DNA of 64,000 nt, from the NCBI RefSeq assembly GCF_041381155.1, contig NC_091134.1, forward strand, positions 40,197,338-40,261,337, read 5' to 3'. Source of the DNA: Argopecten irradians. Its lineage: Eukaryota; Mollusca; Bivalvia; Pectinida; Pectinidae. Below the pieces are notes generated by a model. That model was not told the DNA's origin, did no database searches, and was given only the letters and a program-made list of their open reading frames with translations. Position numbers and translations under genes: made by a program. Below are positions 24,001 to 36,844 of this stretch, one piece after another. Within the stretch, counting starts at the first letter, position 1; every line of letters starts with the position of its first letter.

Positions 24001-24322
24001 TATATTTAACATATATTAGCAAATTATTTTTTCACCAAATCAATTACTGCGAAAACAGGAACTATTTCCTGACCATGAAAAAATATACTAGTATATAATC
24101 ACATGATTCTGAATCCATTTTGCTTCACATACTATGGTCTTTGTTAATGACATTGGTCGTAAGTAAGCAAGTGATTCCCTGTTTCAGGACCCTCATCATC
24201 ATGGTAAAATAAAGTCGCTGCCGGATTTGTACGACCGAGGTATGGTATCATGGCGCCCTCTGGACACCTTCATGGCGGATTCCTTCTACAATCTGTGTTT
24301 ACCACAGTATCGACATTCGTGA
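18066..24322 (+). CDS. UFSP1: UFM1-specific protease, UFSP1 type
   Basis: Five exons are inferred: 18066-18185, 22187-22396, 22824-22926, 23776-23846 and 24188-24322. All have GT-AG introns and a consistent frame (phases 0, 0, 1, 0), giving 212 aa. UFSPs are cysteine proteases that mature the ubiquitin-like modifier UFM1 and remove it from substrates. Exons 1-2 join to [18 protein letters not shown]: the oxyanion Tyr32 lies 12 residues before catalytic Cys44, as in active UFSP1. Exon 2 continues with [19 protein letters not shown], exons 3-4 give [14 protein letters not shown], and exon 5 opens with catalytic DPH (Asp169, His171) and ends FYNLCLPQ. The length matches the short UFSP1 form, not UFSP2 with its large N-terminal domain. 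ATG 18066 follows an in-frame TAG at 18018. Intron 1 is 4.0 kb and holds repeats. Very likely functional. Confidence 0.9.
18987..19082. repeat. family B palindromic repeat, copy in UFSP1 intron 1
   Basis: It contains tagcccgagatactctggcc, gacagatagatgtctg and an inverted end tatctcgggcta. The same blocks recur at 40.59, 41.13 and (inverted) 41.43-41.60 kb. Confidence 0.7.
19855..19871. repeat. poly-C tract
   Basis: Seventeen consecutive C residues. A second C-run lies near 20,104, and G-runs (ggggg repeated three times) at about 20,060-20,080. This is a potential quadruplex or i-motif cluster within UFSP1 intron 1. Confidence 0.8.
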
Positions 24323-26563
24323 TGTTAAACAACGTACATTTTCTCATCGTGTGGTGATGTTTAAATGGGACAATTTACTTATTGACGACAGGGAAATACA
24401 GTGCACGCTCTTCAATGGCGGATAAACCAAAATTATAGTTTCCTTTACAGTAGCCTATCGTTTACAAACCTGAAACAAATTAAAACTTTTTTTTCATTCT
24501 GGAGGAGATGCAATCAGCTGAATCATTACATTGATTTAGATCTCAAAAAAAGTATGGGACAGATCGAAATGTTCTTCCATGCCACTTTTATTGAATAGGC
24601 TTTATGTAGTGTTTTTGAAAGATCATCTCTTGTATAATAAGCCTTTTGTATATTGGATATTGGATTCAGTCTTTGAAAACTAAAATACCTATCTTGGTTC
24701 CAATTCTCCACCAAGGCTGTACCGAAAACACTAATTAGATCATGTAAGTGTTTAGTACGCTGGTAAAAATTGGAATCACACAAGACTTCTCAGCAGCTGT
24801 TGATTAGACAATTCCCTCGTGTTCACTACACGCAGCCTATAGCTAGCGGAGAGTATAAAAAAACAACGACAGACAATCAAGTCGTATTACCATGTCCACG
24901 GATGATATGTTTTGTGCAGCAGTACGGTTCGTACAAACGGTTAAGAAAAGTCACTCACGCTAATTCTTTTACATAACCAAGAAGCAAAATATGGCATAAA
25001 TGTATTGTTCTACCTTTCTTATGAAACATATAACATAAGATATTGACAAATTCCACGTCATTGTTTAGTATTTTAATTGATACCGTTGTAATTACAAATC
25101 GTTGATCAATACGATTAAGCAGGTACAATATGTACGCTGTACCAATATCCGAGCCAAAGTCACGCACGTTAAACAAATGAACTACATAACCACTGTGGAG
25201 GTGATATAATGATTTTTTAGGCAAGACAATTCACCTAATAAGGTAAACACACTTCTGTCAGAGCGATTTGAGCTGTTCTAGACAAAAGTAGCATTACTCT
25301 ACGAGCAAGGGACTGGGTTCGGCATACAAAATATTCGACCACAATGTGTAATGGCGGACAGCGAGTGAGTTTGAATATTTCACACGCATTTCACCACCAT
25401 GGGATTTTCTGACATATCACAGTAAAACCGAATGATCTAATTTGCATTAGAACTGGGGGTTTTCCGATATATATACAAATTTTAATGTTCTCGTAGAATG
25501 AATTGTCCCTTTAAGAAAAGTCAACCAAAGTGGTTTCAGGATCTACAAGTGTATTCGTAACGTGATAATTCTCGTCACTGCCTACAAAGTCTTCTCATGA
25601 AGGCAAGGCTATCTTGTTTTTGTCATCGTTAGAAGTATATACATGGATCGCGTTTATTTTCTTTTTTCTGATCCATGGTATATGAAAATAAGAATGAAAT
25701 GAACTTGAAGCTTGTACATATAATGTATTTTGCCAATCATTGTCTAGTACTGTACCCTGCTGTATAAAACATGTGGAAACACGGAAACCTGTAGAACTCC
25801 TTTGTTAGAAATAAAAACAAAGAATGCAGTCAAAATGCAATATGGAGTACGGAGTGATTACTTTCTAGTGTGTGTCTGGTGTAGACATTCATAAACATAA
25901 ATAGTAAACTATTCTACCTATTTGTAGGTGTCAGTTGTATATGTCGACATCCTCGATACTCTATAAGGGGTTATTACTTCTGACGTGATTATAACGACAG
26001 TAACCCCTGGAGTATCGAGGATGATGTGTCGATTGTGTATAAATGTATGGGGACTGAATCAAACAGAACTCCAAGTGAACATGAAAGCTACTTTGTAAAA
26101 TAATAAATATTTATTCCTGGCCACATTGATATTACAAAATAGTTAGTACTGACGAAATCAAAACATTCCATGTTCCGCATGTAAAATAGTACCCGCTTTA
26201 TGTTACACTAAGTATAGTAAAATACTATGTTCACACGATAAATATGTAAATCCTTAAAAATATACCCGTGAAGAAGACAAAGAACAGTTGCACTTCAAAA
26301 TCATTTGCGACACTGTCAATAAGAACAGATGCAAAATTCAGCGGGACAATCTGGAACCTTCAACAATTTTCATAAAAAGATTTTTTCCCATTTTCATTCT
26401 AATCACGGTTTCAGTTCTCGTTGAGGTAGTTTGTAGTAAACTGGTTAAGCACTTCCCATTTGTTTGATTTTTGTATCGTTATCATTGAGTTAAAAACATA
26501 GAAAGATTAGTATATATATATATATACACCATGCTGTGTTTCATTGTCTATAGAGATATCCCG
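24323..26563. other. intergenic region between UFSP1 and DHCR7 (tail to tail)
   Basis: Contains the 3' flanks of both genes and a palindromic repeat at 25.94-26.03 kb. A TA microsatellite lies at about 26,511-26,525. No further coding exon is supported. Confidence 0.5.
25943..26034. repeat. small foldback (MITE-like)
   Basis: Arms cgacatcctcgatactc (from 25945) with aaggggtta, and taacccct with gagtatcgaggatg (from 26001), pair across a ~25-nt centre. No coding capacity. Confidence 0.65.
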
Positions 26564-27999
26564 TTAGAATATATATGGCACTATTCTGTACGGAACCGCC
26601 CGGCAGTATTCCTCCCAGTACTGTCCGTACTTCCGTCTACACTTCCGCTCATCCCGAAAACTGCGATGGACAAGAAGTACAATGAGGAACAGGAAATACC
26701 AGTATGGCGTCACATTCGAGGTCATCGATGGTAATGTCCAAAAGAAGGCCAGCAGTAACTCCGCTAAGTAGTTGAAATGTCGAGCAACTCCCCACCATCC
26801 CGACACCAGAAGTAGAGTTTCCTTTTCTTCACCAGTGTGCATTGTATATCTGGCCTTGATAACCTTGGGTTTAGATCCCCAGATAAGACACTTTCCTTTC
26901 GTTTCCCTTGTTTGCAGTTTCTGAAGGTCGGCCCAGTAATTGACGGCTATACTAGCCAAACCACAACCCAATATAAGGAAAGCTATGATTGGTTCAAGGT
27001 GGACTGGGTATTTCACCAAGTACATGCTCACTGATGCATAAAATGATGGCACTAAACACAAACAACCCCAGCATATGTAAAATCCCGCACGATCCAATAT
27101 GATGTCGAGGGTATGCATGTAGCCACCTTCCCACCAAAAGAACTTAGTAATGTACACGAGTTGGAGCACTGATGATATGAATATGTTGTACACGAATCCA
27201 TGCATCTCATAGCTCTTTAGGTTGTAGAGGACAACCAGGATGGGCCAAACGGTCAATGCATATCTACAATTGGTGAACACTTTGATGTCGACGCCACAGA
27301 CCCGTGGGTAGAGTTCAGTGCCCCAGTAGTAGTCAAAGATAGGGTTGCCCGAGACACTATTGTCACTAGTGGACGGCCAATAGACACCTTTAATGCAGAG
27401 AAGAAGGCAAAACAAGAGGCTGAAGATGTTCAAGAAGAAAATCACTTCGTCAAACCGATCACGGTCGGTGTGAGTCCACGAAACTTCAATACTGCCGTCA
27501 GAACAACGAATGTCGCCATGGTGACAATGTAACACAGGAATCCATTGTTTTTATACACAGGGATATTTCCCTTCGGTGTCTCCGGGCCTTCAAGTCGTTT
27601 TCCTGGTAGCAGAACCATCAGCACAAGTGCGAATGCCATGTAGCCAAGCACCACACACGGTACTAAACCATCCTTTAGTCGACTTGCCCACCACATTTCC
27701 ATGGTTCCTGTCAGAAAGGACTTTCCCTCGAAGTCTTGGAACATAGCCACTATACTCCCGTCATACTTCTGTGTGGCATACCAAAACCACATTCCGAAGT
27801 TTGGCGTTATGGTTATCACCAACAGAGGCATGATGATTTGGTTGATTAATTTGTACAAAAAAGAATCGGCCGGTAACTGTGATTTGTTGTCGATATTTAG
27901 ACGTCCATTTTCAGACGTTCTGTGGGTCGTCCCATTTTGAGTCGTTGAGGTTGTGGTTTTATCCAATGGACCCTTCCTTGAACGCGTTTCTCTGTCCAT
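26564..27999 (-). CDS. DHCR7: 7-dehydrocholesterol reductase with a one-base frameshift
   Basis: This NADPH-dependent ER-membrane enzyme reduces the C7-C8 double bond of 7-dehydrocholesterol to give cholesterol. Two overlapping minus-strand frames cover it: codons 27999-27481 (173) and 27481-26567 (305), about 478 residues, close to the ~475 usual for DHCR7. Family marks include CLIWGSKPKVI, LLVSGWWGVARHFNY (ERG4/ERG24 signature region), DERKCRRKYGQYWEEY and the end VPYRIVPYIF. Many hydrophobic helices are present. The shift is near 27,481. Without a missing base the first frame ends at 27442 after AVLKFRGL. The joined protein aligns with the vertebrate enzyme without a gap there, so a one-base deletion (assembly error or null allele) is the simplest reading. 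ATG 27999 lies 10 bp inside an exon with a good acceptor (tctttatttcag), implying a 5' non-coding exon further upstream. Confidence 0.88.
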
Positions 28000-28008
28000 T
28001 TTCTTCAA

Positions 28009-28020
28009 CTGAAATAAAGA
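28009..28020 (-). other. splice acceptor before DHCR7 start
   Basis: On the minus strand tctttatttcag precedes TTGAAGAAA-ATG. The polypyrimidine-rich acceptor so close to the start suggests a leader exon upstream that is not identified here. Confidence 0.5.
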
Positions 28021-28107
28021 AGTAACAAACAGAGTTTACTTATTTAGATTTCTGAGTGTTATTTTGTCTTAATATAACGAATTGTTTTCTATATGTTAAG
28101 GAAATGT

Positions 28108-28432
28108 AGGACTGTGAGTGGTTAAAGTGTCCTAACACATTACCACTCCACCACTAGGCGGCGAGTTCGAAACCCACGAAGGGCAGCTGTTTTAGTTTTA
28201 CGCCCTATTAACAGCCAAGGGCAAATAAGGACGTGCCAGGTTTAATGGTGGAGGAAAACCGAAGGACTCGGAGAAAAACCACCGTCAGCGGTCAGTACCT
28301 GGCAACTGCCCCACATGGAATTCGAACTCACGATCCAGAGTTGGAGGGCTTGTGGGAAATGTCGGAAATTTATGTTTTGGGACATCATCACCACTTAGCT
28401 ACCGCTGTCCCACATGGGGCAGGTACTGGGTG
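28108..28432. repeat. SINE-like element with two convergent tRNA-type heads
   Basis: On the + strand gtgagtggttaaagtgtcc (A-box-like) and gcgagttcgaaaccc (B box) occupy about 28,114-28,180. On the minus strand, gacagcggtagctaagtgg and gtgagttcgaattcc occupy about 28,411-28,320. The centre has gaggaaaaccgaaggactcgg. No open frame of interest. Confidence 0.65.
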
Positions 28433-28699
28433 CAAAAAGGTACACAAAAAGTAAAAAGCAAAAATTCAACGAATCATTTTCACAATCAAGACTTCCAAAA
28501 TAACTAAAAGAGTATTGCCACATATTTCATGTACAGATATATAGTTATGTTGCCTATATGAAAAACATTATGCTGTGTTCATATACTTATAACAAAATAA
28601 ACACCTTTTTTTTCTCAGTTAAAGATTTGCTTTGGTGAGGTTTCAGTCTCGATAAAGTCTCGTTTCAATATAAATCAAAGTGTTTTTGTGATTTTCAAA

Positions 28700-29487
28700 A
28701 AATAATTGTCTCTTTTTATAGCAAATTGCCATATACGAAATATGTCAAAAAATAAGACTTCTGTTGTTTATAGAAATTCTTATACACAAATTTTAAGAAA
28801 TGATCAATATTTGGCGACAAATTTGAAACAGTACAATTTTAAACTTTGTACAGTGGTGAAATTTCGCCCTTTATTTACTTTTTTTCGCCTGTGCGACGAC
28901 ATTGTTTTAGTAATATCAATTTCATTTTTGTTGTAAATTTTTTAAGGTTCAATGGGATAAAGATTTTAAGCCTTTGAATGTGAAATTTTAAGCTAACAGT
29001 GACTTCCTATTATTATGACGGTTTTGGTAAAGAGCAATGTTTTTTCTTTTGAACTGCAAAGTTTTAGAAAAACTTAATCATCAGAACACTTTCTGTGACG
29101 CGTTAAATCTGTCAGAAATCGGAACAAACAAGTCATCTCCAAAATTAAGGGGGTTGGGGTAACATATACTGCTATTCTGAGTAGAAAAAATGGGCTGACT
29201 GTGTCATATTATCATTTTCTTAAAGAAAATATCAGTATTGACAATTTTGCGAATATTTATACTTATCAATTTGGAAAATATTACTTTAGTTTGGCATATA
29301 TGTATGGTCAAAACAGCGAAATTCCTGTAAAATCGTACTTTGCGTCAAATTGTTATCTTTGATTCATAATAGCTCAAAATCAAGCTCACCACCATATCAT
29401 TGTTAAATTTTATTTTATTTCCAAAATTCTATATAAGAAAAAAAGTTAGTTGTCAGAAAAAATGACTTTTTATCGGAGCACATCCTT
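28700..29487 (-). repeat. dispersed repeat family A, copy 2
   Basis: Inverted partner of 2035-2900. The minus strand begins ttaaggatgtgctccgat and continues with the same ordered blocks. The inner boundary near 28.7 kb is uncertain. Confidence 0.55.
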
Positions 29488-29489
29488 AA

Positions 29490-30569
29490 ATGGAAACTAT
29501 AACGATCGATACATTCTATTTTATTTCATCGCTTTCATTTGTTTCGTTCGACTTTGGTGAAGAATAGTCACATGTTTAACATTGTTTAAATTAACTAATT
29601 TAATAATGATTCGTTTAGTCTCTTGGTGTCGAATATTATATATTTATTTTCGGTGTGTTTATTATTTTCATGATTACGCAGGACTTTGGTACGTGCTAGC
29701 AATACTTTGATCCGATTAATATTTTAAGTGCAAAATACTACATGTGGTTAATTGAAAATTAATTTTCTGTTTAAATTGAAATGAAAAAATAATCGACCCA
29801 TGGAAACAACAGACTGCGATGTGCATTAAAGCTTCTTAACCTAAATCAAATGTACATGTATTATAAACCCTAACCCTTGGCGTGTATGAGGTTCAAGTCC
29901 AGATAGACGAATTAAAATGCTCCGTGAAATTGCTCAAGTGACGCGAACTGTGACATAAAAAGGTCAAATGTTATACGTAAAATCCCCTTTGTACAATTTT
30001 CAACAATTCACCCGACCCTATAACATTGTTTGAAATAAAAGGAGGGCATAAGGCGTTTGGTCATTATCATTCCACGTCGATCGTATGTCGATGCGGTATT
30101 TTTTCATATCGGCCACAGGTAAAAAAAATCAGCATGATATTCTTACACAGTTAACACCTATATTCACCCCCATAGCCCGACTGTCAGTCCCCTATAGCAA
30201 AATATGGAGTCAAATTATAATTAGTATCTAGATTTAAAGTTAAATAAAGAGAAGAACAAATACTGTAAGTCGAAGTGCCCTAACGTATTGGTCGTGTACG
30301 TGTTGGATGTATTAACTTTTGTTCAACTTTGCACTGTAGAATCCTGCACCTTTACTGGTGAACCGTATGGTTTAACGAAATAAAGAAGTAAGTAAAATAC
30401 CGAATGTGCCATATCTTCAGTAGTACGTTTCAGTGGACTTGATCTTAAACTTACCATTTTTTTTGGGGGGGAGGGAATAACAAACAGAATATATTGAATA
30501 GACTCCTCACTATTAGACCGTTATGTCATTCCTAGATTTGTTAATTATTTGGTCAGACTTCATGTATGT
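29490..30569. other. gene-free stretch before the 65-bp satellite
   Basis: AT-rich; no supported gene, RNA or repeat boundary seen. Confidence 0.45.
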
Positions 30570-33500
30570 ATACTTGTGGTTTCACAGGCCTAAACACACT
30601 TACCTCCAAACCAAAATAGTGAAGTTCAATTTATCTACTTGTGGTTTGACAGACCTAAACACACTTACCTCCAAACCAAAGTAGTGATGTTCAATGTATC
30701 TACTTGTAGTTTCACAGGCCTATACGCACTTACCTCCAAACCAAAATAGTGAAGTTCAATTTATCTACTTGTAGTTTCCCAGGCCAATTACCTCCAAACC
30801 AAAATAGTGAAGTTCAATTTATCTACTTGTAGTTTCCAGGCCATACACACTTACCTCCAAACCAAAATAGTGAAGTTAAATTTATCTTCTTGTGGTTTCA
30901 CAGGCCTATACATACTTACCTCACACCAAAACAGTGAAGTTCAATTTATCTACTTGTGGTTTCACAGGCCTATACTCACTTACCTCCAAACCAAAATAGT
31001 GAAGTTTAATTTATCTACTTGAGGTTTCACAGGCCTATACATACTTACCTCCAAAATTTACTACTATGTGGTTTACAACCTATCCTTACCTCCAAACCAA
31101 AATAGTGAAGTTCAATTTATCTACTTGTGGTTTGCCTATACATACTTACCTCCAAAATTTTCTACTTGTGGTTTACCTATACACACTTACCTCCAAACCA
31201 AAATAGTGAAGTTCAATTTATCTACTTGTGGTTTCACAGGCCTATACACACTTACCTCCAAACCAAAATAGTGAAGTTTAATTTATCTACTTGTGGTTTC
31301 ACAGGCCTATACTCACTTACCTCACACCAAAATAGTGAAGTTAATTTATACTTTTGGTTTCACAGGCCTATACACACTTACCTCCAAACCAAAATAGTGA
31401 AGTTCAATTTATCTACTTGTGGTTTCACAGGCCTATACATACTTACCTCACACCAAAACAGTGAAGTTCAATTTATCTACTTGTGGTTTCACAGGCCTAT
31501 ACACACTTACCTCCAAACCAAAATAGTGAAGTTCAATTTATCTACTTGTGGTTTCACAGGCCTATACACACTTACCTCCAAACCAAAATAGTGAAGTTTA
31601 ATTTATCTACTTTTGGTTTCACAGGCCTATACACACGTACCTCCAAACCAAAATAGTGAAGTTCAATTTATCTACTTGTGGTTTCCCAGGCCTATACATA
31701 CTTACCTCCAAACCAAAATAGTGAAGTTCAATTTATCTACTTGTGGTTTCACAGGCCTATACTCACTTACCTCCAAACCAAAATAGTGAAGTTCAATTTA
31801 TCTACTTGTGGTTTCACAGGCCTATACACACTTACCTCACACCAAAACAGTGAAGTTCAATTTATCTACTTGTGGTTTCACAGGCCTATACACACTTACC
31901 TCCAAACCAAAATAGTGAAGTTTAATTTATCTACTTGTGGTTTCACAGGCCTATACATACTTACCTCCAAACCAAAATAGTGAAGTTTAATTTATCTACT
32001 TTTGGTTTCACAGGCCTATACACACTTACCTCCAAACCAAAATAGTGAAGTTCAATTTATCTACTTGTGGTTTCACAGGCCTATACACACTTACCTCCAA
32101 ACCAAAATAGTGAAGTTCAATTTATCTACTTGTGGTTTCACAGGCCTATACACACTTACCTCCAAACCAAAATAGTGAAGTTCAATTTATCTACTTGTGG
32201 TTTCACAGGCCTATACACACTTACCTCCAAACCAAAATAGTGAAGTTCAATTTATCTACTTGTGGTTTCACAGGCCTATACATACTTACCTCCAAACCAA
32301 AATAGTGAAGTTCAATTTATCTACTTGTGGTTTCACAGGCCTATACACACTTACCTCCAAACCAAAATAGTGAAGTTCAATTTATCTACTTGTGGTTTCA
32401 CAGGCCTATACACACTTACCTCCAAACCAAAATAGTGAAGTTCAATTTATCTACTTGTGGTTTCACAGGCCTATACACACTTACCTCACACCAAAACAGT
32501 GAAGTTCAATTTATCTACTTGTGGTTTCACAGGCCTATACACACTTACCTCCAAACCAAAATAGTGAAGTTCAATTTATCTACTTGTGGTTTCACAGGCC
32601 TATACACACTTACCTCCAAACCAAAATAGTGAAGTTTAATTTATCTACTTGTGGTTTCACAGGCCTATACACACTTACCTCACACCAAAACAGTGAAGTT
32701 CAATTTATCTACTTGTGGTTTCACAGGCCTATACACACTTACCTCCAAACCAAAATAGTGAAGTTCAATTTATCTACTTGTGGTTTCACAGGCCTATACA
32801 CACTTACCTCCAAACCAAAATAGTGAAGTTCAATTTATCTACTTGTGGTTTCACAGGCCTATACACACTTACCTCAACACCAAAATAGTGAAGTTCAATT
32901 TATCTACTTGTGGTTTCACAGGCCTATACACACTTACCTCACACCAAAACAGTGAAGTTCAATTTATCTACTTGTAGTTTCACAGGCCTATACACACTTA
33001 CCTCCAAACCAAAATAGTGAAGTTCAATTTATCTACTTGTGGTTTCACAGGCCTATACACACTTACCTCCAAACCAAAATAGTGAAGTTCAATTTATCTA
33101 CTTGTGGTTTCACAGGCCTATACACACTTACCTCCAAACCAAAATAGTGAAGTTCAATTTATCTCTACTTGTGGTTTCACAGGCCTATACACACTTACCT
33201 CCAAACCAAAATAGTGAAGTTCAATTTATTACTTGTGGTTTTCACAGGCCTATACACATACTTACCTCACACCAAAATAGTGAAGTTCAATTTATCTACT
33301 TGTGGTTTCACAGGCCTATACACACTTACCTCCAAACCAAAATAGTGAAGTTTAATTTATCTACTTGTGGTTTCACAGGCCTATACATACTTACCTCCAA
33401 ACCAAAATAGTGAAGTTCAATTTATCTACTTGTGGTTTCACAGGCCTATACACACTTACCTCAAACCAAAATAGTGAAGTTTAATTTATCTACTTGTGGT

Positions 33501-34413
33501 TTCACAGGCCTATACACACTTACCTCACACCAAAATAGTGAAGTTCAATTTATCTACTTGTGGTTTCACAGGCCTATACACACTTACCTCCAAACCAAAA
33601 TAGTGAAGTTCAATTTATCTACTTGTGGTTTCACAGGCCTATACACACTTACCTCCAAACCAAAATAGTGAAGTTTCAATTTATCTACTTGTGGTTTCAC
33701 AGGCCTATACACACTTACCTCCAAACCAAAATAGTGAAGTTCAATTTATCTACTTGTGGTTTCACAGGCCTATACACACTTACCTCCAAACCAAAATAGT
33801 GAAGTTCAATTTATCTACTTGTGGTTTCACAGGCCTATACTCACTTACCTCCAAACCAAAATAGTGAAGTTTAATTTATCTACTTGTGGTTTCACAGGCC
33901 TATACTCACTTACCTCCAAACCAAAATAGTGAAGTTCAATTTATCTACTTGTGGTTTCACAGGCCTATACTCACTTACCTCACACCAAAACAGTGAAGTT
34001 CAATTTATCTACTTGTGGTTTCACAGGCCTATACTCACTTACCTCACACCAAAACAGTGAAGTTTAATTTATCTACTTGTGGTTTCACAGGCCTATACAC
34101 ACTTACCTCCAAACCAAAATAGTGAAGTTTAATTTATCTACTTGTGGTTTCACAGGCCTATACTCACTTACCTCCACACCAAAACAGTGAAGTTCAATTT
34201 ATCTACTTGTGGTTTCACAGGCCTATACTCACTTACCTCCAAACCAAAATAGTGAATTTCAATGTATCAACTTGAGGTTTCACAGGCCTCATATACACAC
34301 TTACTCCAAACCAAAATAGTGAAGTTCAATTTATCTACTTGTGGTTTCACAGGCCTATACACACTTACCTCCAAACCAAAATAGTGAAGTTCAATTTATC
34401 TACTTGTGGTTTC
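30570..34413. repeat. 65-bp satellite array
   Basis: About 58-59 head-to-tail copies of a 65-bp unit (acttgtggtttcacaggcc, tatacacacttacctcc, aaaccaaaatagtgaagttc, aatttatct). Copies in the first ~700 bp and the last ~150 bp are more diverged, and the centre is nearly identical, as expected for unequal exchange. A 64-bp variant (cacaccaaaacag) recurs at intervals. Because 65 is not a multiple of three, open frames repeat every 195 bp and are not genes. Confidence 0.97.
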
Positions 34414-36272
34414 TGAACAGAGCTGCCTCAGGATCGCAGCTTGGGTTGGCATACAGAGTTTTAAGGTGCTGGTCGTAGGTCGGTGATTTATCTCGGACTA
34501 CTTCCACCACCGAAGTCAACATTCACTCAAACGACCAAAGCCTTAAATGGGGATTTTAAAAGCACACAAAACAGATTGAACTTCAACTCATTTTCAAAAT
34601 ATGAATACAATGTTTATGTTATACCGTATATGATATTTCTTTGAATACATATAAGTTTTACTTATAAGACGTGCTTGTCTGTTCTTTAGAAATTTAAATT
34701 CAAAATCTTGTATGTTTGTGACATAAATGTCCCAATAAATATTCAATCTAAAATTAGTAATATTAACATTGACACTTCAAATTGCTCTCCGAATAGTAGA
34801 CGTTACACTCGATTATGATATTGTGATAAGGAATTCAGTAATGGTGAATGCAATGGTGCGAACCTTTCAGATAGCATTCTTAATGAACAAAACGACTTTC
34901 AATCTAGGAAAGCAAACAATAATAAATTTGTGAAAACCAGTTACTCAAAAAAAGCAGTTTTTAAACTGAAGTAGTAAAAGCCGTGATCGACATACAAAAA
35001 ATGTACGTCATCTTCATTGTCAGCAAACTATGCTGCAAACCAAACCATTCTCATGAAAATGGCGGTGATATATCTAACGCTGCAAAATATATCATTTTTC
35101 AAACAAGGCGAAACCTTTCATTTGGAAAACCAGTTTCATGGCAGTAGCTTTTAAATAATCATGGTGACGATTAATATATCAGTTTTCAATATAATTAAGG
35201 AATGCTTTTTATTGTTTGTTGTTTACTGGTGTGTAAACTGCATTTTTTGTACAGATATTTTAAATGACGCGCGTACATTTCGATTGACCATTTCATTCAA
35301 ATCAAGTGTTTAAATAAAATAAAACTCTGTTTTCCCAATGTTATACGATCGTTGGAACAGCCGGTCAATTGATGGAATCCCGGAACAGCTGGCTTCAATT
35401 TGGCGGGAAATGTTGTCAAATTTAGAGAGTACACAAAATATAGTTCCACATTGACTTTATCTTTTTTCATCCCATTTACACAATATTTATTATTTTTTTA
35501 TTTGCTGACATATAATTTAAGATTTACATAACATTCATGCATGCAATCTATTGAAGATGTTTCATACAGAAACAATAGGCCTAATCGGATGCGCATTCAC
35601 ACTACTTGCGGAAGTCAGTGTTCCGGTGTGTGTATTCTTGCGCGGCAACCACTGCGTTTACGCAAGTGTAAACGATTTCGCAGTTGGTAAGGTTATATAG
35701 CAAAGAGAAAACGGAAATGTAAATATGTGAAAATAAACTACTGCTAAAATATATTCATATGGCAGTCGCGCTGTATGCATCAATGTTTGCACTAAGGGAT
35801 GCCCGTCAGTCTGCAAATCACTCCAACTTTTCGTCGTGTAGTATTTCGAATTGAGATCATAGCAATAGTTGGAAATCCTTTGGTTAGTAATTGGTTTTAT
35901 TTCATTTTATTTTTGGGGGCATATATATATGTCCGCCATCTTGGGTTCTTCAAAGGATTCAGAGGCGGACCTCTTGGGGTTTTACGGCAAAGCAAGACAT
36001 TTTGGCGAACTGTTATATAAAATTATCATCTATGTTCATACTAATTTTCAGGCTTTAAAAATACAAAACTGAAATGTTTAGGGTTAATGCTTGTTATTTT
36101 AGGATTCCGCGACAATCATCTCCATTTTTTTACCTGGGTTTTCTTGGCGAGGGGTCCATATCTGAAATGTTTCATAGCACCATCAACTATGTTCAGACCA
36201 AGTTTCATGCTTTTACCATAAAATACAGTAATTCTCTCAAAATCGCTAATTGACTGCTGTACTTTATGTAAT
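34414..36272. other. gene-free stretch
   Basis: No supported coding exon. The part from about 35.93 to 36.25 kb has a phrase (accatcaactatgttcagaccaagtttcatg) of the kind found in dispersed non-coding repeats, with no second copy located here. Confidence 0.4.
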
Positions 36273-36382
36273 GGATAATTTCCGAAAACCTGTCCATTAT
36301 TAGAGAGTATGGATAGTACCGAGCCCGCAGGGCGAGGTACAATCCATTCTCTCTAATAATGGACAGTTTGAGGAATTTATCC
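36273..36382. repeat. foldback element
   Basis: Left arm ggataatttccgaaaacctg and tccattattagagag pairs with ctctaataatggaca and tttgaggaatttatcc. The centre is gtacc, 15 nt, then ggtac. The tgtccattat motif recurs near 37,333-37,400, so a larger element may span this region. Confidence 0.7.
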
Positions 36383-36844
36383 TACTTAAAACCCATCATA
36401 CCACTACTCACTACCTTGCGTACCCTGTTTGAGAAATGGGACATCCCATTTCAGGAATTGCACAGGTGTTCACTCACCTGTGACAAATAATGGACTAACA
36501 ATGTTGAGATGCATGCACAGTCATTTAGTTTTACACCTTTGGAGGTACAACAGTGTTTTTGAACATGTCGGATAGTGATATTTTCCTTACTCGGCCATCA
36601 TTTACATGTAGGGATGTACGCAGCTGTGATTCAGATTGTTTGCCTGTTTGAAGTGACCTATTTATTCGCACAAGGACAGGTGCATTGTCTAACTTTACAT
36701 CAAATACATACAAGCAAGGTGAGTTTTCGCTACAATTTAAACATAACTGTTTTTCCTAAAAAAAATCTACCATACGCATGTTATAGATATGATAAAAAAA
36801 AACCCATATCTGATTGCTATGATAGCATTGCACTGGAATACAAT

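Noticed and set aside
24770..24976. 68-codon open frame after UFSP1.
   Set aside because: Starts with TTG, has no splice support and no recognisable content.
27470..27495. Programmed -1 ribosomal frameshift in DHCR7.
   Set aside because: No X-XXY-YYZ slippery heptamer is present at the junction and no such event is known for this enzyme; a missing base is simpler.
30807..33864. Many open frames of 65-154 codons within the 65-bp satellite.
   Set aside because: They repeat every 195 bp (three units) in cycling frames, with no start context, and are a property of the repeat.
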